From Callorhinus ursinus (Eukaryota > Chordata > Mammalia > Carnivora > Otariidae), in contig NW_020312788.1 of NCBI RefSeq assembly GCF_003265705.1, forward strand, positions 7,480,695 to 7,544,694: a stretch of DNA of 64,000 nucleotides. The letters are read 5' to 3'. Positions within the stretch are counted from its first letter, which is position 1. Each line of letters starts with the position of its first letter. Below the pieces are notes generated by a model that made no database searches, was not told the origin of the DNA, and saw only the letters and a program-made list of their open reading frames with translations. Positions 23,699 through 35,289 of the stretch are shown here, piece after piece. The position numbers and the translations under genes were made by a program.

Positions 23699-24231
23699 GA
23701 AATTGTACAAAACACTTAGCACTATTTTTTCATAGCTGGTAATGGGGCTTTCACTGCACAAAGGCAAGGAAAAATTATTTGGAAAGGTGAACAGGTTTTT
23801 TAGAAAAACTGAAAAACTCTCCTCATATGTTTTAGACTCAGCTTTCTGTCCCTTTCCTGCATGTTTTAAATCTAGTCACCAGAATCCCTGAAAGAACTAT
23901 GCTTTCTAATGTTAAATGCTGGATGTGATCACCCATGATGGCCTTTAAAAAAAAAATTTCATAAAGAATGATGTTAAGAGAAAGACTGCTATTTACTGAC
24001 AGTTTTCTTTTTGTGCCTATGCATATAAAATCTATTTATATCTACCTACCTCTCTATTCCCAAACTACCTCGGAATTCACGTATGCAGCACAGAAAATGT
24101 GGCTTTGAGCTCTTTTTGCAAATAGGTCCTATCATAGGATCTTAGAAGTTTCATCTTGTGCAAAAAGGCAGTTTTCACCAGCGACACAGCCATCTGTTTA
24201 GTGAAAACAGAGCCAGCTAGTGAATTGCAGC

Positions 24232-24232
<1 letters not shown>

Positions 24233-24275
<43 letters not shown>
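24233..24275. repeat. (TG)n microsatellite
   Basis: About 21 uninterrupted TG units. Confidence 0.97.
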
Positions 24276-24277
<2 letters not shown>

Positions 24278-24829
24278 GCGAGGTGGTGGTGAGGGAGTAG
24301 AAGGTCAAAGGGTAAATTCCAATTGCTGTGACATATTTTTATGAGCTGAATCATACCCAGCTTTTAGCCTTGAAAGGGGAAGAGGATCTTAGAAAGGGAA
24401 GTAACATGAATGGGCAGGTCAGGAAAATCCTCAAGAAGTGCTCTTCCAAATTAGCAGTTAATTGCTCCCCAACCTGCCATATTCATCCATTTGAATTTTA
24501 TTTTATTGTCCCAAGACTTGAAAAGATCCATGTTCTCTTGAACGAATCCCAGTAAAATCTGGATTGCAAAAGATGAAGTTATCTTGGAGAATTTACTTCC
24601 CTTTTATACCTTTGGTATTTTTCTCCTTGTTGGAGGGGTGAGGGGTGAAGCATCCTTGAAAGTCAGAGAGGAGGAGGAGACTGTGCGGGGAGTTCGTTCC
24701 CAGCCCAGGGCTGACAAAGCATTGCTGCAGCATGAAGGAAAATGCTAACCAGAGCGGGGAGAAAAAGACAGGAGGGGCCCCAGGAACCAAGCTTTGTTAG
24801 AAGCCTTAACCACCCCACCCTAGCCTCCT

Positions 24830-24902
24830 TTCCCCGCGCCCTCGCTCTCTGGCAAATGTGGAGGCTATTTTCTGCTTTTTACAAGAGGTACTGACAGGAG
24901 GA

Positions 24903-24934
<32 letters not shown>

Positions 24935-25410
24935 AGCGGGGGGTGTGAGATGGGGGGGTAGGGAAGCTGATGCTGAAATCAAGGAAGACACAGCAGAAGG
25001 GTCAGGGGCAACAGTCAAGGCAGAAACAGCTGCCGTGACCGGCCCAGCACCGGCCATCACCGTCCCGGCGGCGCGGCGACAGCCCGAGTGGCAACAGCTG
25101 TGGGGAGGCCCGGCTTCTCGCCCGTGCCGCCCGCACCGGGGCTCGGGCTGGGGGGTCCCTATCGCTCCCATCTTCTGAGCCAGCACATTCCTCTCATTCC
25201 TTCACTCGCGCCTTCTCAGCGTCAGCTGACCGGCTGCTCCCTCCCTGGCTTTGGGGACCGGCGGAGCTCGTTTTCTTTCTCCGCGCTGCACCGGAAGGAC
25301 ACCCGGATTTGTTCTAGTAGGGGTCCCTGCGGCTTCGGGGGTGACTTCGCGGAGCCAGTGCGGCCTGGGCCGCGCCCGCATCTGTCTCCCCGCTGGCTCC
25401 TCAAACCCTA
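24830..25410. promoter_or_regulatory. CpG island, candidate promoter
   Basis: By hand count about 38 CpG dinucleotides fall between 25021 and 25395, in strongly GC-rich sequence, while the flanks are AT-rich and CpG-poor. A purine tract lies at 24900-24935, with G-runs at 24937-24963. No TATA box is evident, as is usual for CpG-island promoters. A strong-looking 5' splice site (G|GTGAGG) sits on the plus strand near 25420. Open frames on both strands (for example 24806-25186 minus and 24858-25178 plus) are expected by chance in GC-rich DNA and match no protein I know. Transcription direction and target gene are unresolved; a non-coding RNA promoter or distal first exon is possible. Confidence 0.75.
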
Positions 25411-25429
25411 AGGCAGTTCTTTGGTGAGG

Positions 25430-28400
25430 TTGCCAGGACCAAAACAGGACCTTCATTTTCAAAGTTGATGGGGATAAACCCAGCATAACTTGAGAAGGTG
25501 ACCAGCTCCAAGGCGCGGAAAGAAGATGAACAAATTAGGCAATTTCAGTATTATCAGAGACAGCATTATGACCCTTTTTGTTGTAAAAGGAACATAAATG
25601 TAGCTACAGACTGAATGAAGTTATAGGCCATAAAAGGGCAGAAGAGAAAAAGGAAGAGATAATAGGCACTGTCCATTTGAGCCTGTTACACTTACTGTTT
25701 CCAATCTATCCAGACAGTGTTAGTGGCAAATACATAGTTTACCGGCAATAATAAATGAGGGAAGGAGTGAAGATAAATATCAGGGAGTGCGGCAGTGCAT
25801 TTAGAGTAGTGACAATTGCTGTTTATTTGCTTTTCATTTATGAAAATTACACAGCCCAAGGTTATATGTGAGACACATCGTTATATTATTTTTTCTCATA
25901 TTTTTGGAAGTCAGGGTGAGTGGAAACATTCCAGTTTATTTTCTTTACTTAGATAAACTAAAAAAAAAAATCAATAAACCTTTTTTAGTATGGATTTCTG
26001 TCTTCTATTACTCAAGCAAAATTAATTGTACATTTTTTGGCATTATATTATAGCCAATCTGTTTGCCTTCATTAAGCCTACCCCATATGATCATTAAAGG
26101 CTGCCTAAAAGTTTAAAATATTTCATATGTATGAACTTTAACTCAGCTATGGAGTAATGTATTTCTTTATACACTTGAGCAGTTACGCATTGAAGATTTC
26201 AGGCACATCGTTCGCTTGATGGAGAATTAAAGACATTTATTTTGTGTTTTTAAGTAGAAGCTCCTTAAGGGCAAAACTGGGGATTTCTCCACAGTCTGGA
26301 AACTACCAGCCTCACAATTAGCCTCAAGTAGGTGCATTTCCGTTTGGAAAAAACAAATAAGCCAAACTTCAAATTTCAACTTTTACACTTATGGTAATTG
26401 GTTTCAACTAAATGGAGAAATGAGATTTTTTTTTTTTTTTAGGAGTGAAAGAACTTCGTGCCTTTAATTAGAAGATGTAATTATTTGATGTGGTGACAGA
26501 AGTATATACAGGTGTATAATTGTTTATTTTGAAATTTTTAAAATGCATTACATTTTATTTTTTGTTTCTTTGAAATGGAGTGGAATAATTAAAAATAAGA
26601 TCACGTTGGTCACATAAATGAAGGCGATCAAAATATTCATTTGTATTAGAAAAACAATTATACTACATTTTGATAAATTATTTTACATAAATTTCAACAA
26701 CATGATGTAGCATTTTACAAATACCTGAAAAGAATTTTCTTAAGGACAACTAAGAGAAATGACTATCAGAATACTATTTTTCCATGTGAAATCGAAGGAA
26801 TTTTTTTACAAAAATGATATGTGAGGTTACATGAAAACTAACATTCCATTAAGAATATTCTTTAAGTAGCTTTCAAAAGAGAAAAAAAGATGAAACGCTA
26901 ATATTTCTGCGGTGAGCTGAGCAAACAGAATTTTTATGACCGATTTCATCTGGACATTTTGTATTTTTATAGTGTGATTTTGATGTGTTTTTTTGATGTG
27001 TCCCTTAATGTGTACATGGGAGTTTGTTCTTCATTGGCTCTTTCAAATAGTGAAAAATCAATGATTTCTGCATTCATAGATTGATCCTGATTTGCTTGTT
27101 ATATTATTGTGTCACTGATCTTTTCTAGACACAGTGATATTGCATGAAATTTATATTTCAGTATTTTTATAAAATAACATAAAATGAGAAAGAGATTTCA
27201 TATAATAAAAACAAACTTTTGCATCACATAGTTAAAAAAAGTCTCATTTAAAATGCACACTAAAATTGCGTTTTATTTCTTTATAGTCAAACAAAAGCTC
27301 TCTGAATGAAGATTCAGGGATTCCTTGGGCTTTGTCTAAATTCAAAGTGCCCTCTACTGTCAAAAACGTGTACTGCTCAGAAAGAGAAAATCTGACAAGT
27401 CTGAAATCAAAATCTAGACAGTGAGAGACAGATGGAAGGAAACCAAGATAGGTAACAGCACTGTCACTCAGCCCCCGGCGCAATTCAGTCTGGAATGTTC
27501 CATCAGTAAATAGTTACACACCCATTCCAAGTTAAAAGTTACATTTAAATCACTTGTAATTTTACAACTGTTGCTTCATGCTTCTTTTCTTTTTTTTTCA
27601 CTTTGGTTTTAAAAACTGAAATTTCACTTTGGTTCCACTGTATATTTTCCTATCACGATCTGAACCATGCATGTTATGACTGTCAGACTAAATTTTCAAA
27701 TGACACATACCCAGATATTTTTATTCTACCCTTGAGGAACATTATTTAGAGTTTCTTTTCATATTTTTCTATGTTACAGTATTTTCATTTTTATTATGGA
27801 TTATGGATACTTAAAAAGGCAAAATATTTATCACCACTCTGACAGAATAAAGCTACGTAATCAGTTAAACCAGACTTTAAAAAATATCATGCAAATAAAT
27901 AAAGAGTTGCCTATTTTGTTCGCTCTTAAGAAGGTGTTTAAACATTAAGACAGTCGTAGCCTGCTCTGTGTGTTTGTGTAAGTTTATTATAATCTTTCAA
28001 TTAAATTCAGTGACCCAAAGAAAATTTTGCCATAAGAAATTCAGGCTATTCCATAATGTTAAGTTGTGTTTTATAATGTACTGCAAAGCAGGGGAACTTG
28101 AAATAGGTGATATAGGTGAAAATTTTAGAAATCGTTACTGAGATGTTTTATTAAAGCAATAGATGGTATTGCAGTATATTTGAAAGACTATATTCTGATG
28201 GAATTTATTTATTTATTTTTTATAAAATCAGTAATTTGAAGTGAGATTAAAGAGGCACTGACATAACTGAGAGATGGGAAAGCTCACCATTTAAGTGGCC
28301 AATATATATAACCGGTCTTGGTTAACTAGCTCTTTGCAGACTTAGGTCTGTATTTCAAGCAAAAACAAACTAGAGATTTGGATAATTTGGGGGAAGATTT

Positions 28401-31110
28401 TGTGTAAAAATCAAGGGCCATAGCTTTTCTGTCAAATAAACCTAGAAATGGTTTTTCAGTTTAATCAACCACTAGAGATTTTAGGAGCGACTGTTGGAAG
28501 AGAAAGCCAGAGAGCTCACGCTTCCAGGGGAGTGGGCCTCAAGCAGCCGCCCTGTTTCCAGTGTGTTCTTTCTTTGTGCCTCTCGTCTGGTTGGTTTCTG
28601 ACTTCGCCACATGTCAGCTATCCATGCTGCCTTCTGTGCATGAGAAGGACATTCAAATAGCACTTCACGTTGATGCCTTCCTGATATGAAAGGATGTATC
28701 TATCAGGAGTGCTTGTGTGTCACAAGCAACCAAGTGAATGAACAACTAGACTAACACATGAATAAAAGAGAGAGGCAGAACTTATCCCCAAGAAGTGGTT
28801 TTCTGGTGGTAGAAGTTAGAGGTGATTTGGAGAAGGAGAAGTACTTGAGGGCAAATCTCTTAACCCAAGGGCATACCTGAACCTAATTTTTGTGGAATCC
28901 CCATTTCTCTTGGTCAGTGTTGTTATTTTCCACTCCTTGGAAAAGAATTGCATTTGTAATATTAATCCTAAATTCCACAAAAACATGCCCACATATAAAA
29001 AGTCTAATACTATGACGTACTAGATGACCAACTAAATGTTGTAGGCTTCTGTTTTCTTTGCTTTTTAGAATCAACTCTTTTCTTCTGAATTCAACTTGAA
29101 ATAATCTAATTTCTAGATAACCTAATCTAAGCTAATTAATAATGGATCCCTTTTCTTTGGCATAAGTATTCTTTGTCATTATGAGTCAGTTTGGGAAAAC
29201 TTTAAATCAAGGGGCTGACATCCTCTAGCCAATGATGAGCTAAGTTAGACCATGGAACTCTTTCTTCCTGCAAAATGAATTTCGAGGTAAATGTTACAAA
29301 GAGGAACAAAGAAAGAAAGAAACAAACAATGGCTCCCTGAAGAGCTTGCTCTTTATTTCCTACTTGGAACATGGAAGCTGCTCCTTTTCTTATCCTTTTT
29401 TTTGGCCTGGTTGTCCAATTGTCTCCTAGCCTTGGTGGTCTGCACAACAGTCTTCTGATAAATTCCATTTCTCTGCAAGGTAGCTGGTCAGTTTCTTCTG
29501 TTTGCAACCAAATAAATCTAATGGACATGACTCATGTCTTCCTCAGTGAGCAACGCATAGATTCCTAAGTGATATTCACAGAAAGTTCACAAACTTTCAT
29601 TTCATGATCTAGAAGCTTGGTTGAAGAGGGGACTTGTCCAGTGCCACATAGTATGCTTGTGCAAGAGAGTGCGACTCAGTCCCAAACCTCCTGACAGCCA
29701 CAGCATTACGCTGAAGCACTGATGAATCACTTCTATTTTCAGGATCGGCCGGATTTTATATATGGCTTTGTTGACAGAAATTCTTATCTTTCACATCCTT
29801 ACAATCTAATACTAAGAACATTGGTTTGGATACAAAAGTAAAAGTCGCATATATAATGGAGATTAAATAATTTTAGGAAATGAGATATTATGACAAATTG
29901 AAATATTTGTAGTACATGTAGGGCCCTAACGTTACACAGTTTGGTACAAGGATTATCTTCCCTAAAAAAAAAAAATGAAATCTAGTGTATTTAAATGGTG
30001 GAGGGGACATATTTGGATTGCATATGTTTATGTAACTGTATCAGTAGCAACTATTTCCAATTTGATAAGATGCACAGCAAAACCCTTCTCTTTTTCTTAT
30101 GAGAATTGTTGCAGATAGAAGAAAATATAAATTGTGGAAAATTGTCTTTAACACATCAGTAGTGACAAAGCATGCCACAAGCATTTAATAAAGGGATTAT
30201 TGTGGACTTTCTTCATTCTTGGGAACCAACAGAAAAATCTCCAGGGACAGATCATTAAATCTTCTTCCTCAGTGTTAACTTGGACAACAGCTCAGGAGAC
30301 ATCTCTGAGGGTGCAAGGCACTTATTAGAAGCATGTTTAGGAATCTCTGACTGTTTTTCAAAAACCACTTCTGCAGCAAACAACAAGATAGTTACCAAGC
30401 ATTTCTGGAAACCATGTATAACTGAGGAGATTCGATTCATTAGAAATATGATAAATTTTAAATGGTAAGGCTGAAAAAGGGTAAGTTGTGGGGGAAATAG
30501 AAATTAAATATGAGAAGTATAATGTAACCATGAGAGATCACTTGGTATATATTACTTTATTATATTTTATATTATACTTTTTGAGATAAGGCAATTTACC
30601 ACAGTATTATTTTATGCTTCACTCACTTTACAGAGCAAAAAGCAAAGAAAAATTCATAAACAAAAATGTACAAAATGTGTTTTGTCTTACTACTTTTTCT
30701 TTTTGCATTATTAAATATTCTCATATTCATAACATAGAACCTATTTATGGATTCTTCGTCAGCTATAATTAATTCCCATTACTTTTTTCTTCCTGAAAGG
30801 GATTATTACTAAAACCATGACTTTTCTCCCAAATCTTTATCTTTCCTTGACCCAGCACTTTAATTTTTTTTTCTAATGGATTTCAAGTAATAAATACACT
30901 GTCTTTCATTTGTGTACTGATTCAGACTTAGTAAGTATTTTATAGTCAAACTTTTATTTGCTTCTCCTAAAGGCTCTTTTTCATAGTTGGCAGGTACTTT
31001 ACTGATGAGTAATTTATTTGTTTGACTTTTTAAAAAATGAGGTTCAGTGATTAGCTCGAGATAACCCATATATTAGGAGATTAAAATAAGTGTAAAGTTC
31101 AGATCTTGAG
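25430..31110. other. Long unique region, almost free of recent transposons
   Basis: AT-rich sequence downstream of the CpG island, with only a possible MIR near 29600. I see no exon I would defend. The near-absence of SINE and L1 insertions over about 5.6 kb is notable against the rest of the window. Confidence 0.5.
29600..29725 (-). mobile_element. Probable MIR fragment, antisense
   Basis: 'acttgtccagtgccacatag' followed by 'gactcagtcccaaacctcct' corresponds to the reverse MIR core in diverged form. Confidence 0.5.
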
Positions 31111-31114
31111 AATC

Positions 31115-31205
31115 ACAGCTGGGCACTCATTTATTCACTACTTTATTAAATCACTCATTTACGCATTTTTCAACAAGTTATTTGTTGAGCATCTACTTAT
31201 ATGAG
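31115..31205 (-). mobile_element. LINE-2 3' terminus, antisense
   Basis: 'cactcatttattcactactt' and 'gttatttgttgagcatctac' correspond to the reverse complement of the L2 tail. Confidence 0.6.
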
Positions 31206-31209
31206 AGTC

Positions 31210-31790
31210 TCTTGCAAACAGGGGCCATTGCTGCATTCTGCCTGAATGGGCTTTCCCTTGCCTAGGGGTAAGACCAGCAAGTTTATGAGGGCAGAAAGCA
31301 CCTTGGGCTTTAAGGCATCAATTGAGGGTATATGTTTGGATAGATTTGATGACTAATCACTTCTAACTAATTCCCATGAAAGATCTTCTTTATTCCCTTT
31401 TTGCCTTTGAAAAATACTGTTTTGGACTCTCCACCTTGGATGCTTAATATGGTTCCTAACATCTAGGCCCAATTTTGCTCCAGTCACTGTTAGACTTCCA
31501 CACCCGGTCCCCAGGAACCAGAGGGTGTGAATACTTCCACTGTCCTTCACTACTTCTCATCGCCTCATCATGCTACCACCTCTGCCTCATGCATCTTGTC
31601 TGGGAGGGGAGTTCTCTGTCTAGAGTCAGACCTTACGGAAATCTGTAATTCTGCACTCCAGAGAATGTCAGTTTCATTTTTATTCATTTTTTCCCTTTTT
31701 CCTTTCTCCTCTGTGCTTTTCTGCTTCAGTTGCTCTTTTATTTCCTTATTTATAATCCCTCCTTCCACTCACCTCTACCATTAGTTATAC
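31210..31790. other. Unassigned sequence
   Basis: No recognised repeat. The 85-codon frame at 31527-31784 is T/C-rich and has no domain. Confidence 0.4.
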
Positions 31791-31794
31791 CATT

Positions 31795-31985
31795 TATATG
31801 TGGCATTGGACAAGTCACTTAACCTCAATGAATCTGGTTTTGTTATCTGGATAAATAGAAATAACTTTACTTATAGAGCTATGGAGATGATTAAATAATG
31901 CATTTAAAAGCACTGAACTAAATCCTTTTTACATAGTAATTGTGATTGGTGAGTGCCTTATGAGCATTTGCCTTCCTTGGATTTA
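31795..31985 (+). mobile_element. MIR SINE fragment
   Basis: 'ggacaagtcacttaacctc' followed by 'gagatgattaaataatgcat' are MIR core and 3' landmarks. Confidence 0.75.
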
Positions 31986-32284
31986 TGGATAAAACCTGTA
32001 AACAAATTGTAAACCAACTTGTGAGGTTGTTATAACACGATCAAGACTTCAGTTGATGTAGACGATTTCTCTATTCTATTACATTATAATTTATACCTCA
32101 CTTTTTGGATATTCCTTTGGTGTTAGCTATTGTTATTTTTGTGATTTCTAATTGACCATTTTCTTATATCTTGAAAACATTCAGTAACCAAGTAAAAAGT
32201 TGGATGTTTTTTTCCTGTAAACCAAACCTCTAAATTAGAGGACCTAGGCCTCAGTATTCACAATTTATAATACCTGGATAGGAG

Positions 32285-33105
32285 ATCTTACCTTTTGCTC
32301 TAAATTCCTTTTATATACTGATAATTATGAAGTTTATATTCCTGGCCTGATGTATTCCTTAAACTCCAAACTCATATATCCAGTTGTCTATGTGATATCT
32401 CTACTTGCATGTCTAATGAGCATCACAAACCTATACATATAAATCTGAATTAATGATACTTCCCAGAAATCTTCTCCAAGGTTTTATTTTATTTTATTTT
32501 ATTTTATTGGCCTAATAATTATGCAAACCCATTGGACCAATTCTTAGACATTTTTCTGATACCTCAATCTAATCTACAAGTAAATGCTCTCAAACTCAAT
32601 CTTCACAGATACCCCAAGCCAACCCCCCCTCCAGTGCTACAAGTCTGGTCCAATCCACCTTCCACCTGACCTCTACTCCTACAGCACTCCTAGCTGCTAT
32701 GCCTGCACTCACTCTTGCTCTTTTGCAGTCTGTTCTTCATCTAGCAGCCAGAGGGACAGACTTAAAATGTAAATTAAATCATGTCCCTTCCCTACATAAA
32801 ACTTTTCAAAAGCTTCTTCTTTTATTTAAAATAAAATCCACAGTTTTTATGATGGCTTAAAAGGATCTATCTACTGAACATATAATCTAAATTAATGAGA
32901 AGAACTGGCTACACCTTCTAACTTATTTCTTACTGCTTTTTCTACTTTTTCCCACTGACTTCACTACAGCTCTTGGAAAACATTTCAGTTAGGGCCATCA
33001 TTCTTAATGATTCCCTCTGCTTAAAAGGTGTTTCACCCAGATATGTACATGCCACACACCTCGGCTTCACTGAAATATACTTTGACTATCCTATATATTT
33101 TATTT
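32285..33105 (+). mobile_element. LINE-2 fragment
   Basis: 'catgtctaatgagcatcaca', 'aatcatgtcccttccctaca' and 'aataaaatccacagtttt' occur in L2 order. Carries a (TTTTA)n array at 32482-32508 and abuts an antisense L1. Confidence 0.65.
32482..32508. repeat. (TTTTA)n microsatellite
   Basis: About five perfect pentamer units, possibly the remnant of an antisense A-tail. Confidence 0.9.
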
Positions 33106-34200
33106 ATGAAGATGTTCACCCTTTGTGTCTTTCTTGCTTCAATCTTGATGTTTCAGGTTTCCTTTCCTTATTATCTCCTTGAAAAACTTTCTTTAGCATC
33201 CTTCTTAAAGCAGGTTCTGTGGTGACAAATTCTCTTAGTTTCTCTTCATCACAAAATGCTTTTATTTTGTTTTCATTTCTGAAAGATATTTTCACTGGGT
33301 ATAGAACTCCAGGTTGACAGATTGTTTCCCAGTGTTGTCCCCATGGTCTAATGGCCTCCATGCCTTCTAATGAGAAATCCACAACAAAATAAATCATCAT
33401 TCCTTTTTTTGTGTTCTTCTTCTCTGGATGCTTTTAAGGTTTTTGTTTTGTTTTGTTTTAAAATTTATTTTGTATGGAGTTTAGGGTTTGCTGAGCCTTT
33501 TGGATCTGTGAATTGATGCTTTCACCAAATTTGGAAAATTTTCAGCTGTTATTTCTTCAAATATATTTTCTGTACCAATCTATGTCTTCTTTCCTCTCCT
33601 CTCCTCCTTTCCTGTCCTATCTAAAGTCTCTCTGCAATTGTCCTCTATCTGCTTTCCTCTTATGACATGACTGTTAAGCCTTTGGATATTGTCTCACAGT
33701 CTTGAGGTTCTGTTCACTTTTTAATTTTTTTATTATTTTTTCTTTATATATTTCAATATGTGATAACTTTAATTTGTTCTACCTTCAGGTGTAATAATTC
33801 TTTCAATTCTGCCATTGACTCCTCAGTGAATTTTTAATTTTCATTAATGTATTTTTTCAGTTCTAAAATTTTCATGTGGTTCTTTGTATGGTTTCTATTT
33901 CCTTGCTAAGAATGTTTTTATCCATTTGTTTCATGAGTACTTCTTCTTACCTCTTAAATCATTGTTATAAAGGCTACTTTTATGGCTGTGTTTGAGGATT
34001 CCAATGCATAAGTCATCCTGCATTTGTCATTGGTTGACTGCTTTTTCCTTGAGAGTTGTTTAGGTTTTCTCAGTTCTTTGTATATTGAGTAATGTTGGAT
34101 TGTGTCCTGAACATTTAGATCTTTCAAATAGGGATATCTATTATGTTATGAGATTCTAGAGCCTGGAAAAATCTGGAAAGGGCTGATCACTATTTTTTTT
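33105..34200 (-). mobile_element. Old LINE-1 ORF1 / 5' region, antisense
   Basis: Reverse complement of L1 ORF1 and neighbouring sequence: 'gtggtgacaaattctcttag', 'tttcactgggtatagaactc', 'ctgttatttcttcaaatata', 'tctaaaattttcatgtggtt' and 'gtcctgaacatttagat'. Stops interrupt every frame. The L1 5' UTR may extend to about 35140, but I could not confirm that. Confidence 0.65.
33612..33654. repeat. 43-bp direct repeat, copy 1
   Basis: Matches 34976-35018 with one mismatch. Lies in antisense L1 sequence; flanks of the two copies do not match. Confidence 0.9.
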
Positions 34201-35140
34201 TTTTTGAGCAGTCCATCCTGTTAAATACAAACTGCAAGTCTTGACCTTTCTTCTGTGGCCCATGGTCCCGATGTCAATTTAGTTTTCAAAACCTTCATAG
34301 TGCTATTCTGGTCTCCCCTGATTATACATCAACCAGGGACCAGTCTGGAACCTGTGCAATGATTTACCTCGTACTTTATTTTTTTAAGTCTTTCCTGCAT
34401 TGATTCCAACTGGTTTCATTCATGTATATCCTAGCTTGAGAGTAATCTCAGAACTTAATGCACAGATTCAAAGGGTTCCTTTCTCCAGCTCCCTCCTCTC
34501 AGTGATCACACCCCTACAGTCTGTTTCCTAGAGTTTCCCCTTCTTGGCCTTCTGACTAGAAAAGCTGGGGTTATAGGTTCCTATACTGTTGCACATGTCC
34601 CACTACTAGGCCTGCTTTGTGGCAAAACAGCAAGACACAGAAGTTTGAGTGTCTCCAGTGTTGCCCCTGTTGCTACTGTAGGAGTTTAGTAGTGTTACTG
34701 GCTTTTATCTGGAGGTGGGCAGAGAGACTCGAAAGAACTTTACCCTTCATGTAATGCTGCCACAGGTGGGGTTGGGGGCATTGCCTCTTTGTTGTTGGCA
34801 TTTACCCGGAGTAAGACAGACAAAGTCCAGAGTGCTATTCTGCTGCCCTAGTGGGAAGGGGCAGGGTACTACTTTGTTGTCAGCACTCATCCAGCAAAGG
34901 TCAGGGGAAGTCAGAAGGGATTGTTGGTGCTGCAACCACAACCATGTGCCACTGAGGATGTGGAGGGCTGCATGACTGTCTTATCTAAAGTCTCTCTGCA
35001 ATTGTCCTCTATCTGCTTATTCTCTGCTTCACAGCATTTATTACTACCTGGTGGGTGTGTGGGATATATGTAATATATATCCTAGTAAACCAACCTGGAG
35101 GCAGTGCAATGGCTGGCTGTAGCTGGTGTTGCCACCATTT
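34201..35140. other. Unassigned sequence, possibly L1 5' UTR, antisense
   Basis: More GC-rich than its neighbours and contiguous with antisense L1 ORF1. This would be where a 5' UTR belongs, but I recognise no diagnostic phrase. Contains copy 2 of a 43-bp repeat at 34976-35018. Confidence 0.35.
34976..35018. repeat. 43-bp direct repeat, copy 2
   Basis: Near-identical to 33612-33654 (a single C/T difference), 1364 bp downstream. Confidence 0.9.
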
Positions 35141-35149
35141 AAAGAGAGG

Positions 35150-35284
<135 letters not shown>

Positions 35285-35289
35285 ATGAA

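Larger units (their letters stand above)
21485..24640. other. Unique non-coding sequence upstream of the CpG island
   Basis: Largely repeat-poor apart from a GAAA-rich patch and CA and TG microsatellites. Open frames such as the 91-codon one at 22144-22419 have no recognised domain. Low repeat density around a CpG island is compatible with a regulatory neighbourhood but does not prove it. Confidence 0.5.

Noticed and set aside
24806..25186. 126-codon minus-strand frame in the CpG island
   Set aside because: GC-rich DNA yields long frames by chance. The peptide is Ala/Pro-rich with a poly-Phe run from the purine tract; no homology recognised.
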